Shown one piece after another: positions 9,540-18,523 of a stretch of 64,000 nt of DNA; the stretch's first letter is position 1; every line of letters starts with the position of its first letter. Position numbers and translations under genes: made by a program. The stretch is taken from the NCBI GenBank assembly GCA_017428765.1, contig JAFRQF010000027.1, positions 1 through 64,000 on the forward strand, read 5' to 3'. The notes beneath the pieces are model-generated. The model saw nothing but the letters and a program-made list of their open reading frames with translations, was not told the DNA's origin and made no database searches. Source of the DNA: Erysipelotrichaceae bacterium (GTDB taxonomy: Bacteria > Bacillota_I > Bacilli_A > Erysipelotrichales > Erysipelotrichaceae).

Positions 9540-10879
9540 ATTTCATTCAGATTTTTGATCGCTTCGATATAGATCGCGACTTGTTTTTTGAAGCTCTCCA
9601 GATCGAGCTTTTCGTTGGCATCATGAATGTGGTTGTCCTCACCTGAGAACTCACAGCCGAAAGCGATGCAGTTGCTGATGGCCTTGGCATACGTGCCGCC
9701 GCCGATCGCTTCCATCTGCGATTCATGATCGCCCGTCACATCTTCATACGCCTTCTTCAAAGCCTTGATCATCGGCGTATTCACATCGAAGTACAGAGGT
9801 TCGACCATGCCGCCGACTTCAAGATGGGTATGCTCATCATCGATCTTCATGAGTCCAGCGACCGTCTTTGTATCTGACATGACCGGGAAACGCATATCCA
9901 GAGACATGCAGACATCATTCTCTTTCTTATAGATCACGCCGAAGTTGATGGAGGTATTGGATACCTTGTCGGCGATCTTTTCAAAGCCCAGCAGTTCGCC
10001 ATGCACACTTAAGGCGAAATGTTTGTGGAACCAGTCGACGAAGTGATCTTCAAAGCCTGCTGCATAAAGAGCTTCCAGAAGATGGGAGATCGCATTGACG
10101 CCAAGATCCGGCATCGAGGCATGTGCCGCTACGCCGAAGACCGTGATGCCGATGACGTCTGTCTTTTCCATCTTGTATCCGATCTTATGCTCATCAAGAT
10201 AGGCTTTGAATTTTTCTTCATCGAAGCTGTTCAAAGGAAGTTTTGCGTTTACTTTCTTGCAGACGACGTTGGAAGCCTCGCCGCCCTTGATATCGATGAT
10301 CTTCGAATCTCTGGAAACGACTTTGGCAGAAAACATGCCCTTTTCCGCATAGATGCCAGGGAAGTTTCCGTCCGGTGTGAAACCGTAATCGATCTGTCCG
10401 CATTTTTCCACATAGTGGCGGATACACTCGGAACCGGTCTCCTCGTTGCAGCCCAAGATCAGTCTGACGCGTTTCTTGAAATCGTAGCCTTCATCGATCA
10501 GATACTTCAAGGCATACATCGAAGCTACAGCTGCGCCTTTGTCATCGGAAACGCCGCGGCCATAGACATAACCGTCTTTTTCGACCATTGTGAAAGGATC
10601 AGAGTCCCAGCCTTCGCCTGCCGGAACGACATCCAGATGTGCAAGGATGCCGATGATCTTATCGCCCTTGCCTGTCTGACCGAATCCCGCATAGTAGTCG
10701 ACATTGTTTGGTTCGAGCCCTTTTTCTTCCATCATCTTCAAAGCACATTCCAGCACTCTGCGATTGGTGGAACCGAACGGTTTTTCATCTTCGCCGTACA
10801 CCGAATTGAAAGAGACCAGCTTTTTCAAGTCAGCTTTCATATCTTCAAAATTTTCTAAGATAAATCTTTTAACTTCCAT
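9530..10879 (-). CDS. pepV: Dipeptidase PepV (M20 family)
   Basis: PepV is a cytoplasmic zinc dipeptidase. The 449-residue protein carries the M20 metal-binding motifs in order: HLDVVPAGEGW near residue 81, GRGVSDDKG near 112 and NEETGS near 146, with the catalytic dimerisation (lid) insert in the middle. Length matches lactobacillal PepV (about 470). It has a strong GGAGGG ribosome site six to seven bases before ATG 10879 and follows xthA by eight bases, so it is the last gene of a three-gene peptidase and repair unit. Confidence 0.93.
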   Translation of the reverse strand: MEVKRFILENFEDMKADLKKLVSFNSVYGEDEKPFGSTNRRVLECALKMMEEKGLEPNNVDYYAGFGQTGKGDKIIGILAHLDVVPAGEGWDSDPFTMVEKDGYVYGRGVSDDKGAAVASMYALKYLIDEGYDFKKRVRLILGCNEETGSECIRHYVEKCGQIDYGFTPDGNFPGIYAEKGMFSAKVVSRDSKIIDIKGGEASNVVCKKVNAKLPLNSFDEEKFKAYLDEHKIGYKMEKTDVIGITVFGVAAHASMPDLGVNAISHLLEALYAAGFEDHFVDWFHKHFALSVHGELLGFEKIADKVSNTSINFGVIYKKENDVCMSLDMRFPVMSDTKTVAGLMKIDDEHTHLEVGGMVEPLYFDVNTPMIKALKKAYEDVTGDHESQMEAIGGGTYAKAISNCIAFGCEFSGEDNHIHDANEKLDLESFKKQVAIYIEAIKNLNEIED

Positions 10880-10887
10880 ATTCCCTC

Positions 10888-11637
10888 CTACAGTATGAGT
10901 CCCACCGGACAGTGGTCGGAACCCATGATCTCATCATAGATCAGCGAATCTTTGATCTTATCCATCAGTCTGGCCGATACCACGAAATAATCGATCCTCC
11001 AGCCGACGCCTCTTTCTCTCGCCTTGGTGCGATAGGACCACCAGGAATACTTCACTTCTTCCGGATAGAGTTCCCGGAAGGAATCCTTGAAGCCGGCGGA
11101 TAGAAGCTCCGTGAACTTTCCTCTTTCCTCATCCGAGAAACCGGCCGAGAAGTGGTTCTCATCCGGATTCTTCAGGTCGATCTCGTTGTGCGCCACATTG
11201 AGATCACCGGTATAGATGACCGGCTTTTTCTGATCGAGCTTCACAAGATGTGCTCTCAGGTCATCTTCCCAGTGCATGCGATAATCGATGCGCTTCAAGC
11301 CGTCCTTGGAATTCGGCACATAGGCACAGACGAAATAGAAATCTTCGTATTCCAGCGTGATGACTCTTCCTTCTTTCGGGTGGTCTTCCCCTTCGATGTC
11401 ATAGGTGACGCTTAAGGGTTCCTTCTTTGTCAGGACCATCGTTCCCGAATAGCCTTTGCGCTCCGCCGAATTCATATAACGGATGTATCCGTCAAATTCG
11501 AAGGTCAGCTGATCTTCCTGCATCTTGGTCTCCTGAAAAGCCATGATGTCAGGATCTTCTTTTTCCAGAAACGGGAGCAGTTCCCCTTTGTTCATAACGG
11601 CCCGCAAGCCATTGACGTTCCAGCTGATCAGTTTCAT
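10888..11637 (-). CDS. xthA: Exodeoxyribonuclease III
   Basis: XthA is an AP endonuclease and 3'-exonuclease of base-excision repair. Family motifs are all present in 249 residues: SWNVNGLRA at the start, FQETKMQ (metal-binding Glu near 36), YVPNSKDG, YTGDLNVAH near 145, WRIDYF and the terminal GSDHCPV with the catalytic histidine. The start overlaps the upstream aminopeptidase gene by four bases (ATGA), with a GGAGAAG ribosome site inside that gene. Confidence 0.95.
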   Translation of the reverse strand: MKLISWNVNGLRAVMNKGELLPFLEKEDPDIMAFQETKMQEDQLTFEFDGYIRYMNSAERKGYSGTMVLTKKEPLSVTYDIEGEDHPKEGRVITLEYEDFYFVCAYVPNSKDGLKRIDYRMHWEDDLRAHLVKLDQKKPVIYTGDLNVAHNEIDLKNPDENHFSAGFSDEERGKFTELLSAGFKDSFRELYPEEVKYSWWSYRTKARERGVGWRIDYFVVSARLMDKIKDSLIYDEIMGSDHCPVGLIL

Positions 11638-13391
11638 ATCTTCTCCGTTAACTTTCTTAAAAACTGCGCTTCTTCCTCATTCAGATACGGAAGAAGGCTC
11701 TCATAGACATCCTCATGATAGGCATTGATCCTTTCGATGTCTTCTTTTTCGAGGTATCGCTTATCGATGAGTCTGGTATCGAACGGCACTTTGGTCAGTG
11801 TCTCAAAACTCAGAAACTGGCCGTACTCGTTGAGCTCGTCTTTCCTGCACAGGATCATATTCTCGCAGCGGATACCGAACTTTCCGTCAAAATACACGCC
11901 CGGTTCATCCGAACAAATCATGCCCGGTTTGAATGGTGCCAGTTCGCTTCCCGCCTGCGTGTGTCCGTGCCTGACGTTTGGCGGCGACTCATGGACTGCC
12001 AGCAGATAGCCGACGCCATGCCCCGTGCCGCACCTGTAGTCCACGCCTCTGGCCCAGAGATCTTTTCTTGCCAGGATGTCGAGCTGGTTGCCGTTCATTC
12101 CCTGTAAGAATTTCACACTGCTGAGATTGAACATCGACTTCAAGACCAGCGTGAACCACATTTTGACTTCATCATCCACCGGTCCCAATGCCACGGTCCT
12201 TGTGATATCGGTGCTTCCTTCCGGATAGTGGCCGCCCGTATCGAACAACAGGATCCCGTGATCCGCCAGCATTGTGCTGCTGTCTTTACTCGGCGCATAG
12301 TGCATCTGCGCCGCATTTTCGTTATAGGCAACGATCGAAGAGAAGCTCAGATCGATCGCCTTGTATTCCAGACGCAGCGAATCGATCTTGCACTTGGCAT
12401 CGTATTCGCTAATCGAATTCTTATCGACGGTCTCTAACCACATCAGGAAACGCAGCACCGCTACGCCGTCATAGATGTGGGCCAGACGCATATTTTCCTG
12501 TTCGACGGGATTTTTCACCGCCTTCATCTCTTCGATGATCGAAGTCATATCATAGATCCTGTTCCCTCTTCCTTTGATCGAAAGATAGGTCTCGTAATTG
12601 ACTTTGTTTTCATCGATCAGGATCTTTTTATCGGCGATCTGTTTTAAGAAATCGTAGTAGGAATCATACGGACGAAGTATCACTCCGTCGTCATATAGTT
12701 CTTCAAGCAGTTCACTGTCGAAACGTTCGATATCGCAGAACAGATAGACTTCCTTATTGAGAATGACCAGATAGGATAAAAAGACCGGTGTATGTAAGAT
12801 ATCGTTTCCTCTTAAATTCAGAAGATAAGCGATCGATTCGAGATTGTTGACGATATGGACTTTATCGCCCAGACAGTAAGTGATCAGTTCGATCTTCTTT
12901 TTTCTGGAAAGACCGGAATACTTCTCGTCGAGCTCCCAAACCTTGTCTTTGGACAAAGGTGCCCTGTCTATTATCAGATCGGAATAGATATCCTTGCTTA
13001 AGATCTTCAGACCTTCCTTCTTCAGCTGTTTGGCAAACTTCACGCCCGTGCGTCTGCCGTCCAGGCCGATGACCTTTCCCGCATAGTTCTTTTTCAGAAA
13101 AGCGATCGGATCCAAGGCCCCTGCCGTACCCAGTTTCACGACCTTGACGTCATTTTCCAGGCATTGCCTGTCGGCTTGCAAGTGATAGCGGCCGTCGACG
13201 AAGATATACGTATCTTCTCTTGTTACCAGCAGCGTGGCAAGCGAACCGGTGAAACCGGAAAAGTATAAGATCGTCTTAAAATACTCAGGGACATATTCTG
13301 ACATATGGTAATCGGAAGTGTTGAGATAATAGACATCCATCCCTTCCTTTTCCATCGCTGTTTTCAAGCTTTTTAAGTGTTCTTTAACCAT
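11634..13391 (-). CDS. Xaa-Pro aminopeptidase (M24B, long form)
   Basis: This enzyme removes N-terminal residues preceding proline. The 585 residues match the long form: two creatinase-type N-terminal domains (about 1-310), the pita-bread M24 domain, and an extra C-terminal M24 domain. Metal ligands fall in LLFDTGGHYPEGSTDIT, GTGHGVGYLLAVHE and EPGVYFDGKFGIRCEN. It heads a unit with xthA and pepV and is divergent from the penicillin-binding protein gene. No ribosome site precedes ATG 13391, and a GATAAT box lies eight bases upstream. Confidence 0.92.
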   Translation of the reverse strand: MVKEHLKSLKTAMEKEGMDVYYLNTSDYHMSEYVPEYFKTILYFSGFTGSLATLLVTREDTYIFVDGRYHLQADRQCLENDVKVVKLGTAGALDPIAFLKKNYAGKVIGLDGRRTGVKFAKQLKKEGLKILSKDIYSDLIIDRAPLSKDKVWELDEKYSGLSRKKKIELITYCLGDKVHIVNNLESIAYLLNLRGNDILHTPVFLSYLVILNKEVYLFCDIERFDSELLEELYDDGVILRPYDSYYDFLKQIADKKILIDENKVNYETYLSIKGRGNRIYDMTSIIEEMKAVKNPVEQENMRLAHIYDGVAVLRFLMWLETVDKNSISEYDAKCKIDSLRLEYKAIDLSFSSIVAYNENAAQMHYAPSKDSSTMLADHGILLFDTGGHYPEGSTDITRTVALGPVDDEVKMWFTLVLKSMFNLSSVKFLQGMNGNQLDILARKDLWARGVDYRCGTGHGVGYLLAVHESPPNVRHGHTQAGSELAPFKPGMICSDEPGVYFDGKFGIRCENMILCRKDELNEYGQFLSFETLTKVPFDTRLIDKRYLEKEDIERINAYHEDVYESLLPYLNEEEAQFLRKLTEKI

Positions 13392-13399
13392 GTCTTAAT

Positions 13400-13430
13400 A
13401 TTATCATTTATGGCTTTAATATAGTATAAT
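13400..13430. promoter_or_regulatory. Back-to-back promoters for the aminopeptidase and PBP genes
   Basis: The minus-strand GATAAT (13400-13405) lies eight bases before the aminopeptidase ATG. The plus-strand TATAAT (13425-13430) lies ten bases before ATG 13441. The whole intergenic space is about 50 bases with no ribosome site for either gene. Confidence 0.5.
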
Positions 13431-13440
13431 AATGAGTTGT

Positions 13441-16400
13441 ATGAAAGAAGAAAAAGTATTGAATGAGTCGCAGGAGCGCTCAATAAATGATGTAAAAAGA
13501 AGAGCCCGCCGTCATCAGGAAAAACGGGAATATTTCAAGTCGGAACCCCGCTCCGTCCATATCGCCGGAAGTGCCGATACAAGCACATTGAAACCAAGTG
13601 AGGCAAGTGAATCAAGTCCCAAAGCAAAGCACGCCAAAAAGAAATCGGCAGGCCTCTCCAAGAGCCTTGATAAGGCCAAGGAAAGTCTGACTGCCGCCTT
13701 TGCCGGGCTGAACGCTAAGGTGAAGAAAGCCGTAAGCGGAAAGCCGAAAAAGGAAACGGTCCGGAAAACAAAAAGCGAGCAGCCGAAAACTTCAAAAAGA
13801 AGCGAGACTATGGAAAAAGAGAAGATCAGAAAGACCAATGCGCTGGAAAGCGAAGCACCTGTAAGAAAAACCAGGACCAGAAAAGTGAAACAGAAACGTC
13901 CGAAAGGAAAAACCGTCACCTTCATCTTCGCGATACTGACCTGCATCGTCCTGTTCTTAGGAATCTGCGGTGTCATCGGTGCCGGTTACTTCGCCTATAA
14001 ACTTTGCGAAGGCAAACCGGAACTCAAGGTCTCGGATCTGGTCTCCCCGGATTCATCGACGATCTACGATTCCGATGACAATAAGATCATGGAACTCGGC
14101 ATGTACTTAAGAGAGAACATTGATTATGAGCGCATGCCCAACTGTCTGATCGATGCCTTCCTGTCCATCGAAGACTCCCGATTCTTCGAACATCCGGGCT
14201 TCGATATCCCGCGATTCACCAAAGCCATCCTGGCAAATATCCGTACCAGAGACTTCTCGCAAGGCGGATCGACCATCACGATGCAGCTGATCAAGAACTC
14301 CTACTTCTCGATCGACGCGGACGCGGATTCGACCATCGCCTCCAGAGAAGGCATGTCCGGTATCAAACGTAAGATGCAGGAGATCGTCTTATCGCTCGAA
14401 CTCGAGCTGATGACCGATACCAGGAAGCAGGACATCATCGCGATGTACATCAACAAAGTCAACTACGGCAATAACATCCGCGGTGTCGAAAAAGCTGCCC
14501 AGTATTACTTCGGCAAATCGGCGCAGAACCTCAATCTCTCCGAATCCGCCTTCCTGGCCGGACTGATCAACGCGCCAAACGATTACAATCCGTACAACGA
14601 GATGCACAAGTATGACAACTACTATCTCGATCCGGATATGGACTATCTGCAAAACGCCTACGACCGCAGGGCGGAAGTCCTCGATCTGATGGTGATGCAC
14701 GGTTATATCTCACAAGCAGAAGCGGATCTTGCCAACTCGATCCGCATCGAAGACCTCTTATCCGGTGTTTCCGAAAACTTCCAGGAGGTCAATGACAAAT
14801 ATCAGGCATACATCGACGCCGTCATCGACGAAGTCGAAGAAGTGACCGGCGAATCGCCGTATTCCGTAGGCATGGAGATCCATACGAACATGAATGCCTA
14901 CATGCAGGAATACATCTACGATATGCAAAACGAGGCAGAGTACATCGGACTCGAGTTCCCGAACGAACAGTGTCAGTCAGCGATCGTCGTCCTCGACAAC
15001 CAGAACGGTGCGATCGAAGCCTTAGGCGCCGGACGCGGCGAGACCGACAAGGCCAGACAGTTCAACCGGGCAACCAAGGCATACCTGAATCCGGGTTCCT
15101 CGATCAAACCGGTCATCGATTATGCGTTATGTATCGATCAGTTAGGCTATGCGACATCGCATACCTTCACCGATCAGCCTTATTACCTCTATGGCGGGAA
15201 CGTCCTGATATCCAACTACGATCACGCCTACTATGGCGACATGCTGATGACGGAAGCTCTGGGCCGTTCGCAGAACACCCCGGCCGTACAGGCGTTGGCT
15301 GCCGTCGTCGATGAAAAAGGAGAAGAATTCGTCATCGATTATCTCAATTCGATCGGCTTCAAATTCGATTACTCCGACTTCGACCTGCAGTTCGCCATCG
15401 GCGGAAACCGCTGCCTGGTCACCCCGCTTCAGTTAGCCGGTGCCCATGCAATGTTCATGAACGGCGGACGTTATATCGCTCCGCATACCGTCAACTATAT
15501 CGTCTATAACGACAACAGAGATAACTTCGTTGCCGATACCAAAGGCACGCAGAGGATCTCCGATGCGACTGCCTGGATGGTCGCCTATCTTGAAGAATAC
15601 AACATGTCCGGAAGCTACTCTTCCCTGATGTGGTATTGCAAGAGATATCTCGATTATCCGCTCTACGGCAAGACCGGTACGACCGACTGGGCCGATGCCG
15701 GATTGGACTACGGCATCCCGCAGGGTGCTACCAAAGACAGCTGGCTGCTCATGCAGACCAATAAATACACCATCTCCTGCTGGACAGGTTATGACCAGCT
15801 GGAAAAAGGCGCTTACTTCACCTCCGGTGAGTATCAGGAAAACACCAAGTCCAAGATCGTCACCAAGATCCTGACCGAACTGGAAGAACACCACCTCGGC
15901 GAATACGATCCGAACCGTCCGCTCGAGATGCCGGATTCCGTAACGGAATTCTCGCATGTCCGCGGTGCCTATCCATACGCCTATTCCAACGGCGAATACG
16001 GAACGGTCAACGGCTACATCGCCAAGAAGACATTGGAGGAACATCCTCTGGTATCCGTCTCGGAAGCGATGGAAAAAGCCAGAGAAAACAAGAAGTACAT
16101 CTCCGGCGGTATCGCCAACCTCAACGGTTCCTATGACGGATCAAACGTCTATGTGACCTTTGGCGTTGGAGGCGGCGAAAGCGGCTTCTGTGTCGGTGAT
16201 GCCTGCGACCTGTCTACGACAAATGACTATGGCGAAACGACCTATGCGGCCGGAAGGATCTGGTTCCCGCACTGGACAGCGATCTACACGGGTGCTGCCC
16301 TTCCTCCGTATCTGTATACGATCTCATCCGATACCGGTGAAGTCATTACCGGTGCAACGGAAGCGACCGAGTTCTCCGAAGGCATCGGCGGTACAAGAGT

Positions 16401-16464
16401 CAATGTCTGTGTCACCCCTGCCGGATCGACCTCGCAAGCCTGCATTGCGATCTCCGCAGGATAA
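13441..16464 (+). CDS. Class A penicillin-binding protein (PBP1A type)
   Basis: This bifunctional peptidoglycan glycosyltransferase and transpeptidase has about 1007 residues. A basic, Lys/Ser-rich cytoplasmic N-terminus of about 155 residues precedes one membrane anchor (about 160-185). The GT51 domain shows EDSRFFEHPGFD near 243 and GGSTITMQL near 276. The transpeptidase motifs are SSIK (nucleophile near S553), SQNTP and KTGTTDW near 743. I chose ATG 13441 because the -10 box at 13425-13430 places the transcript start beyond the earlier ATG at 13432; either is possible. The long charged N-terminus is larger than in most homologues. It is followed by a terminator and appears monocistronic. 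Confidence 0.93.
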   Translation: MKEEKVLNESQERSINDVKRRARRHQEKREYFKSEPRSVHIAGSADTSTLKPSEASESSPKAKHAKKKSAGLSKSLDKAKESLTAAFAGLNAKVKKAVSGKPKKETVRKTKSEQPKTSKRSETMEKEKIRKTNALESEAPVRKTRTRKVKQKRPKGKTVTFIFAILTCIVLFLGICGVIGAGYFAYKLCEGKPELKVSDLVSPDSSTIYDSDDNKIMELGMYLRENIDYERMPNCLIDAFLSIEDSRFFEHPGFDIPRFTKAILANIRTRDFSQGGSTITMQLIKNSYFSIDADADSTIASREGMSGIKRKMQEIVLSLELELMTDTRKQDIIAMYINKVNYGNNIRGVEKAAQYYFGKSAQNLNLSESAFLAGLINAPNDYNPYNEMHKYDNYYLDPDMDYLQNAYDRRAEVLDLMVMHGYISQAEADLANSIRIEDLLSGVSENFQEVNDKYQAYIDAVIDEVEEVTGESPYSVGMEIHTNMNAYMQEYIYDMQNEAEYIGLEFPNEQCQSAIVVLDNQNGAIEALGAGRGETDKARQFNRATKAYLNPGSSIKPVIDYALCIDQLGYATSHTFTDQPYYLYGGNVLISNYDHAYYGDMLMTEALGRSQNTPAVQALAAVVDEKGEEFVIDYLNSIGFKFDYSDFDLQFAIGGNRCLVTPLQLAGAHAMFMNGGRYIAPHTVNYIVYNDNRDNFVADTKGTQRISDATAWMVAYLEEYNMSGSYSSLMWYCKRYLDYPLYGKTGTTDWADAGLDYGIPQGATKDSWLLMQTNKYTISCWTGYDQLEKGAYFTSGEYQENTKSKIVTKILTELEEHHLGEYDPNRPLEMPDSVTEFSHVRGAYPYAYSNGEYGTVNGYIAKKTLEEHPLVSVSEAMEKARENKKYISGGIANLNGSYDGSNVYVTFGVGGGESGFCVGDACDLSTTNDYGETTYAAGRIWFPHWTAIYTGAALPPYLYTISSDTGEVITGATEATEFSEGIGGTRVNVCVTPAGSTSQACIAISAG

Positions 16465-16474
16465 AAAACAAAGC

Positions 16475-16503
16475 AGACCGGAAATCAATTTCCGGTCTTT
16501 CTT
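16475..16503 (+). terminator. Terminator of the PBP gene
   Basis: AGACCGGAAA and TTTCCGGTCT form a perfect ten-base stem with a TCAA loop, followed by a short T tract. Confidence 0.8.
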
Positions 16504-16514
16504 ATGGGCAAATG

Positions 16515-16537
16515 AAAAGCCAGTCAAGCTGGCTTTT
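16515..16537 (-). terminator. Terminator of the der operon
   Basis: AAAAGCCAG and CTGGCTTTT pair around a five-base loop, 11 bases past the der stop on the minus strand. The stem is symmetric and may act in both directions. Confidence 0.65.
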
Positions 16538-16547
16538 GTTTTCGTTT

Positions 16548-17858
16548 TTAATCAGGACGCTTTCTGGCAACGATATTGATCGGCACACCTTCAAATCCGA
16601 AGGCCTCCCTGAGCTTGTTTTCGATGTAGCGCTCATAGGAGAAGTGCAAGAGTTCCGGATCATTGCAGAACAGTACGATCGTGCAAGGCGCACTGGATAC
16701 CTGCGACGCATAGTAGATCTTGAACTTTCTTCCGTTGTGCGGCTTTGCCGGATTGGCAAGCTGGGCATCGAGTATGACTTCGTTGAGTACGCTGGTCTGA
16801 ATGCGCTTGTTCAGATTCTCATAGACCAGATCGATCAACGGCAGCAGAGTATCGACGCGCTTTGCCTGCTTCGCGGAAATAAAGGCGATCGGCGCATAGT
16901 CGAGGTAGACGAACTGTTTGCGGATCTCTTTGGTGATGTTGGACATCGTCTTGTCATCTTTCTCGACAAGATCCCACTTGTTGTAGACGATGATGACACC
17001 CTTTTTCGCCTCATGGGCAAGACCTGCGACATGTTTGTCCTGTTCGATGATGCCTGTCGATCCGTCCAGAAGGACCAGAGCGACATCGCATCTTTCGATC
17101 GCGGCCTTGGCACGCAGGACCGAATATTTTTCGACAGATTCGTAGATCTTTCCTCTTTTACGTATGCCGGCCGTATCGATGACGACATAATTGCGTCCGT
17201 TGGTCTCAAAGACCGTATCGATCGCATCCCTTGTCGTTCCTTCGATATCGGAAACGATGACCCTTTCCTGTTTCAGGAAGGCATTGGCCAAAGAAGATTT
17301 GCCGACATTCGGTCTGCCGATCAGGGCAAAACGTACCATGCCTTCGTATTCTTCTTCGCTTTTTTCCGGCATGAGCTCGACGACCTTATCGAGAAGATCA
17401 CCGATGCCGATGCCATGGACTCCCGATACGGCGATCGGATCGCCGATACCTAACGCATAATATTCATAGATATCCGCCAGTTTGGTGGAATCATCGATCT
17501 TATTTACTGCCAGGATGACCGGCTTCTTGGAAGCCCGTAAAAGTCTTGCGATATATTCATCGTCATCCGACATCCCGCTTCTGCCGTCTGTCAGGAAGAT
17601 GATGACATCCGCTTCTTCGATCGCGATCTCAACTTGCGCATTGATCTCTTTCTGGAACGGCACATCATCGATCTGGATACCGCCGGTATCGATCAGACGG
17701 TAGGTCTTCGACAGCCATTGACAATCGCCATAGATGCGGTCTCTTGTCACGCCCGGAGTATCTTCGACGATGGACACTCTTTGTTCCAGCATCCTATTAA
17801 AAACTGTCGACTTACCGACATTGGGTCTACCAACGATTGCGACAGTTCCATCTATCAT
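16548..17858 (-). CDS. der: Ribosome biogenesis GTPase Der (EngA)
   Basis: Der is an essential double-GTPase that matures the 50S ribosomal subunit. The two G domains start with GRPNVGKSTV (about 10) and GRPNVGKSSL (about 182). The first has DTPG and NKID, and the second has DTAG and NKWD; a KH-like C-terminal domain closes the 436 residues. It has a good AGGAG ribosome site just past the cmk stop. It is last in the operon with cmk and a tail-anchored protein. Confidence 0.97.
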   Translation of the reverse strand: MIDGTVAIVGRPNVGKSTVFNRMLEQRVSIVEDTPGVTRDRIYGDCQWLSKTYRLIDTGGIQIDDVPFQKEINAQVEIAIEEADVIIFLTDGRSGMSDDDEYIARLLRASKKPVILAVNKIDDSTKLADIYEYYALGIGDPIAVSGVHGIGIGDLLDKVVELMPEKSEEEYEGMVRFALIGRPNVGKSSLANAFLKQERVIVSDIEGTTRDAIDTVFETNGRNYVVIDTAGIRKRGKIYESVEKYSVLRAKAAIERCDVALVLLDGSTGIIEQDKHVAGLAHEAKKGVIIVYNKWDLVEKDDKTMSNITKEIRKQFVYLDYAPIAFISAKQAKRVDTLLPLIDLVYENLNKRIQTSVLNEVILDAQLANPAKPHNGRKFKIYYASQVSSAPCTIVLFCNDPELLHFSYERYIENKLREAFGFEGVPINIVARKRPD

Positions 17859-17860
17859 GT

Positions 17861-18523
17861 TTAATCTCCTGTTTTCTCTTTCACGATCTTCAGGACCGCA
17901 TCGACGACTTCTTTAATGGTCATATCGGAAGTGTCGATCTCGATCGCATCCTCCGCCTTTGTCAAAGGCGAATGTTCGCGATGCATATCCTGATAATCTC
18001 TTTTTCTGATGTCCTCGAGGATCGTTTCATAATCCGCTTCAAGGCCGTTCTCCTGATTCTGCAGGACACGCCTTTGCGCTCTTGCTTCAGCGGAAGCGAC
18101 CATATAGATCTTGACCGGGGCATCCTTCAAGACGACAGTGCCGATATCTCTGCCATCGAGGATATATCCCCCGTTCTGGCAGATCTTCTGCTGCATCTTG
18201 ACCAGTGCAGCGCGGCATCCCTGCAGTTTTGAAACATTGGAAGCACCCATCGAGATCTCATCGGTACGGATCGCTTTTGAGACATCTTCATTTTCCAAGA
18301 TGACTCTGCCATCGGCAGGCATCTCAAGATCCATCGCATCGATCATCGCGACGATCTTTTCTTCATCATCCAGTGCGATGCCGTCACGGATCGCTTTCAA
18401 AGCGACCGCTCTGTACATTGCGCCGGTATCCAAATGTGTATAACCGAGGATCTTCGCCAGTTCATCGGCGATCGTCGATTTGCCGGCCGCACTTGGCCCG
18501 TCGATCGCAATATTGATCCTCAT
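17861..18523 (-). CDS. cmk: Cytidylate kinase
   Basis: Cmk phosphorylates CMP and dCMP. The P-loop GPSAAGKST (residues 8-16) is followed by LDTGAMYRA and, later, DGRDIGTVVL, all diagnostic of the family. At 220 residues it has normal length. The start overlaps the upstream gene by one base (TAATG), and der follows two bases after its stop. The frequent cmk-rpsA-der order of other Firmicutes is seen here without rpsA. Confidence 0.96.
   Translation of the reverse strand: MRINIAIDGPSAAGKSTIADELAKILGYTHLDTGAMYRAVALKAIRDGIALDDEEKIVAMIDAMDLEMPADGRVILENEDVSKAIRTDEISMGASNVSKLQGCRAALVKMQQKICQNGGYILDGRDIGTVVLKDAPVKIYMVASAEARAQRRVLQNQENGLEADYETILEDIRKRDYQDMHREHSPLTKAEDAIEIDTSDMTIKEVVDAVLKIVKEKTGD

Noticed and set aside
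16512..17453. 313-codon plus-strand frame opposite der
   Set aside because: It is antisense to the two G domains of Der and shows no family features.
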